A stretch of 64,000 bases of DNA from Streptococcus anginosus (GTDB lineage: Bacteria > Bacillota > Bacilli > Lactobacillales > Streptococcaceae). The notes beneath the pieces were generated by a model. That model made no database searches and was not told the DNA's origin. It was given only the letters and a program-made list of their open reading frames with translations. Positions 63,997-64,000 of the stretch are shown here, piece by piece. Numbering within the stretch: position 1 is the first letter of the stretch; the number at the start of each line of letters is the position of its first letter. The stretch lies in the NCBI RefSeq assembly GCF_900636475.1, contig NZ_LR134283.1:372001-436000 (forward strand). Direction: 5' to 3'. Both the position numbers and the translations under genes were made by a program.

Positions 63997-64000
63997 AATC

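Overview
This window is chromosomal DNA of a low-GC Gram-positive bacterium and reads as a viridans-group Streptococcus (sanguinis/anginosus-like); the species cannot be fixed from sequence reading alone. The evidence is the streptococcal gene order radC / GATase / rex / DUF1831 / cysteine desulfurase / prs / CYTH <> relQ / nadK / rluD / pta / mutY, a SpxA1-type regulator after truB-ribF, a MntE-type manganese exporter, tandem pstB genes, separate coaB and coaC genes, and many promoters with an extended -10 (TGnTATAAT). No rRNA, tRNA, CRISPR array, insertion sequence or phage gene was seen.

Layout. 1-1.8 kb: the 3' end of a 6-phospho-beta-glucosidase gene with an unknown partner, then a YjjG-like HAD phosphatase. 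1.8-5.5 kb, mostly leftward: a decayed Bcr/CflA efflux gene, a GNAT acetyltransferase, bioY with a BirA-like operator, a 42-residue membrane peptide, a structured intergenic element and glutathione reductase. 5.8-8.9 kb: a MacA-MacB-like three-gene exporter. 9-15.5 kb: DUF3042, then miaA-hflX-unknown-rnz-histidine phosphatase-SDR-methyltransferase-GNAT, a tightly packed rightward run. 15.5-24 kb: recJ, a leftward YtrA/YtrB-type regulator-ABC operon, dnaE, pfkA and pyk. 25.8-28.7 kb: a signal-peptidase-like protein lacking its catalytic dyad, and a polar amino acid ABC transporter. 29-41 kb: mntE, pcrA, NUDIX, WYL regulator, a second structured element, a heterodimeric ABC exporter, DUF2130, a GNAT remnant, truB and ribF. 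41.4-44.2 kb: spxA1, UPF0223, an inositol-monophosphatase-like gene and an RsmF-type rRNA methyltransferase. 44.3-49.4 kb: pstS-pstC-pstA-pstB1-pstB2-phoU. 49.5-59.5 kb: the radC-to-mutY block. 59.6-63.9 kb, leftward: a PedC/Bta-like thioredoxin, phosphoglucomutase, and coaB-coaC with a probable pantothenate ECF transporter. A promoter at the right edge points out of the window.

How the genes work together. Most are core functions: glycolysis and acetate metabolism (pfkA, pyk, pta, pgm), redox sensing and defence (rex, spxA1, gor), phosphate uptake, vitamin uptake and CoA synthesis, DNA repair (recJ, pcrA, radC, mutY), RNA maturation (miaA, rnz, truB, RluD-like, RsmF-like) and alarmone/NADP metabolism (relQ, nadK). 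The most unusual items are a signal peptidase homologue with Ser to Asp and Lys to Gly at the dyad positions beside pyk, a MutY without any cysteine (so no 4Fe-4S cluster), a PstB2 with Arg in place of the H-loop His, two large structured intergenic elements, and several predicted operators (BirA, Rex, CodY, cre) that overlap recognisable promoters.
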